A stretch of 6,446 nt of DNA from an uncultured Campylobacter sp. GTDB lineage: Bacteria > Campylobacterota > Campylobacteria > Campylobacterales > Campylobacteraceae. The notes under the pieces are model-generated. The model searched no databases. It worked only from the letters and a program-made list of their open reading frames with translations, and was not told the DNA's origin. The translations under genes and the position numbers were made by a program. Positions 6,065 through 6,446 of this stretch are shown here, piece by piece (positions within the stretch are counted from its first letter, which is position 1; each line of letters starts with the position of its first letter). The stretch spans positions 1 to 6,446 of the forward strand of contig CALEHZ010000051.1 in the NCBI GenBank assembly GCA_937875715.1, in the 5' to 3' direction.

Positions 6065-6160
6065 TCGCTTACCTTGGTGGGTATAGAGCCCACCGCAAGC
6101 GATGTTTAAAAGAGTGCGAGGCACCCCTGTAACCCCTTGTCTTTAAGAGGCTCGTACCCC
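6065..6160. repeat. Structured GC-richer stretch with hairpins and ACCCCT repeats
   Basis: A two-tier hairpin is formed by TCGCTT (6065-6070) with AAGCGA (6097-6102) and GGTGGG (6076-6081) with CCCACC (6089-6094). Next to it, GTGCGAG (6114-6120) can pair with CTCGTAC (6151-6157) using one G-U pair. ACCCCT occurs three times (about 6123, 6132 and 6156). It is not a tRNA. It could be a structured non-coding RNA or part of a repeat element; nothing in the sequence decides. Confidence 0.5.
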
Positions 6161-6227
6161 TTAAAATTACCCTTTTGCTTTTTTTAAATTCTAGAATTCA
6201 TTTAAATTCTAGAATTTGCCCCACGCT

Positions 6228-6256
6228 GTCATTGCCCGGCTTGACCGGGCAATCTC
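6228..6256. repeat. REP-like element GTCATTGC...GCAATCTC (copy 1)
   Basis: A perfect 9-bp stem, ATTGCCCGG (6231-6239) with CCGGGCAAT (6245-6253), surrounds the loop CTTGA. It is bordered by GTC on the left and CTC on the right. The frame GTCATTGC...GCAATCTC is one I recall as a widespread intergenic palindromic repeat in many unrelated bacteria. A second member lies in the opposite orientation at 6367-6402. Confidence 0.7.
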
Positions 6257-6366
6257 TAGAATTCTAGAATTTAAAAAAGCTAAATTTTAGAATTTAAACT
6301 AAAATTTAAAAGTGTAAATTCTAGAATTTAATTTTTCTAGTTTTTTAAATTCTAGAATTTCTTACT

Positions 6367-6402
6367 GAGATTGCTCCCTTGGCTTTGCTCCCTCGCAATG
6401 AC
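6367..6402. repeat. REP-like element, inverted copy 2
   Basis: On the minus strand this reads CGTCATTGCGAGG...GGGAGCAATCTC, the same outer frame as copy 1, with ATTGC/GCAAT as the pairing ends (6370-6374 and 6395-6399). Inside, TTGCTCCCT is repeated at 6371 and 6385. Translated, it yields a VIARE-type peptide that I recall from many spurious hypothetical proteins, a sign of a dispersed repeat and not a gene. Confidence 0.65.
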
Positions 6403-6446
6403 GAAAAACACAGTCAAATTGTAACACCCAGCGGACCTGAAAGCAA

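Larger units (their letters stand above)
6037..6297. repeat. MITE-like segment with 24-bp terminal inverted repeats
   Basis: The left end 6037-6060 (starting TTAAATTCTAGAATTTAGC) is repeated in inverted orientation at 6274-6297, with one mismatch in 24. Inside is a second inverted pair, 6177-6197 with 6261-6280, of the form GCTTTTTT(T)AAATTCTAGAAT. The enclosed DNA has a hairpin at 6065-6102, a GC-rich stretch at 6114-6160 and a REP-like stem at 6231-6253. No coding frame is supported and no target-site duplication is seen at the edges. It resembles a non-autonomous mobile repeat or a build-up of nested palindromes; which of these is unclear. Confidence 0.55.
6039..6360. repeat. Family of AAATTCTAGAATTT palindromes
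   Basis: The perfect 14-bp palindrome AAATTCTAGAATTT occurs exactly at 6039-6052, 6204-6217, 6316-6329 and 6347-6360. Near copies lie at 6186-6199 (last base differs), 6255-6272 (two overlapping CTAGAATT units) and 6282-6295 (one mismatch). Seven copies in about 320 bp, and none of them in the genes, mark this as a deliberate or amplified repeat rather than chance AT-rich sequence. Confidence 0.85.
5978..6446. other. Gene-free tail of the window
   Basis: This 469-bp stretch after pth has no supportable coding sequence on either strand. It holds the possible terminator, the palindrome family, the nested inverted repeats and both REP-like elements listed separately. The last 40 bases (6407-6446) have no repeat that I can see. 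They could be the edge of a gene lying outside the window, but the visible frames are too short to judge. In C. jejuni I recall a membrane permease gene directly after pth; it is not present here. Confidence 0.7.

Noticed and set aside
6065..6160. tRNA or other known RNA gene
   Set aside because: No acceptor stem, anticodon arm or T-loop (GGTTCRA) can be assembled from the hairpins seen.
6037..6360. CRISPR array suggested by repeated AAATTCTAGAATTT
   Set aside because: The repeats are too short and fully palindromic, spacing is irregular, and no Cas gene is present.
6361..6446. Short frames at the right edge, including a minus-strand peptide with VIAREQSQGSNL and a plus-strand VTPSGPES
   Set aside because: The first is the translation of the REP-like repeat; the second is too short and has no start or context within the window.

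Overview
The window looks like a piece of a Campylobacter-type chromosome (Campylobacterota), probably not C. jejuni itself. The DNA is AT-rich. It carries the epsilonproteobacterial flagellar rod set flgB-flgC-fliE, a CTC-type ribosomal protein L25 (rplY) followed by pth, and a sigma-54 promoter of the GGAA-N8-GCTT kind in front of flgB. The protein sequences match my memory of Campylobacter orthologues closely. No database search was possible, so the genus is an inference.

Layout. Positions 1-4508 are read entirely from the minus strand. From right to left this strand carries an unrecognised 418-residue protein (4508-3252) and a 5'-truncated Ppx/GppA phosphatase (3313-2558). A 141-bp AT-rich intergenic stretch of short repeats follows (2417-2557). 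Then come the azlC-azlD branched-chain amino acid exporter pair (2416-1447) and a sigma-54 promoter (1427-1442). Last are flgB, flgC and the start of fliE, which runs off the left edge. A divergent promoter region (4509-4687) separates this block from rplY and pth on the plus strand (4688-5977). Between rplY and pth sits a long nested imperfect hairpin (5226-5359). The final 469 bases (5978-6446) contain no gene I can support and are packed with palindromes, inverted repeats and two REP-like elements.

How the parts work together. FlgB, FlgC and FliE are proximal rod and MS-ring-junction parts of the flagellum. They appear to be expressed as a class II sigma-54 operon, separately from the AzlCD exporter that lies just upstream. 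RplY (5S rRNA binding) and Pth (peptidyl-tRNA recycling) are translation housekeeping genes.

The most unusual features are two. First, the phosphatase gene has lost its whole N-terminal catalytic half, and the break lies at a copy of a short AT-rich word (TGAATTTTATAAAA) that also occurs at the other ends of this two-gene segment. Second, the intergenic DNA on both sides of pth is rich in inverted repeats that look like non-autonomous repeat elements. I found no CRISPR array, rRNA, tRNA, transposase, prophage or convincing new multi-gene system.
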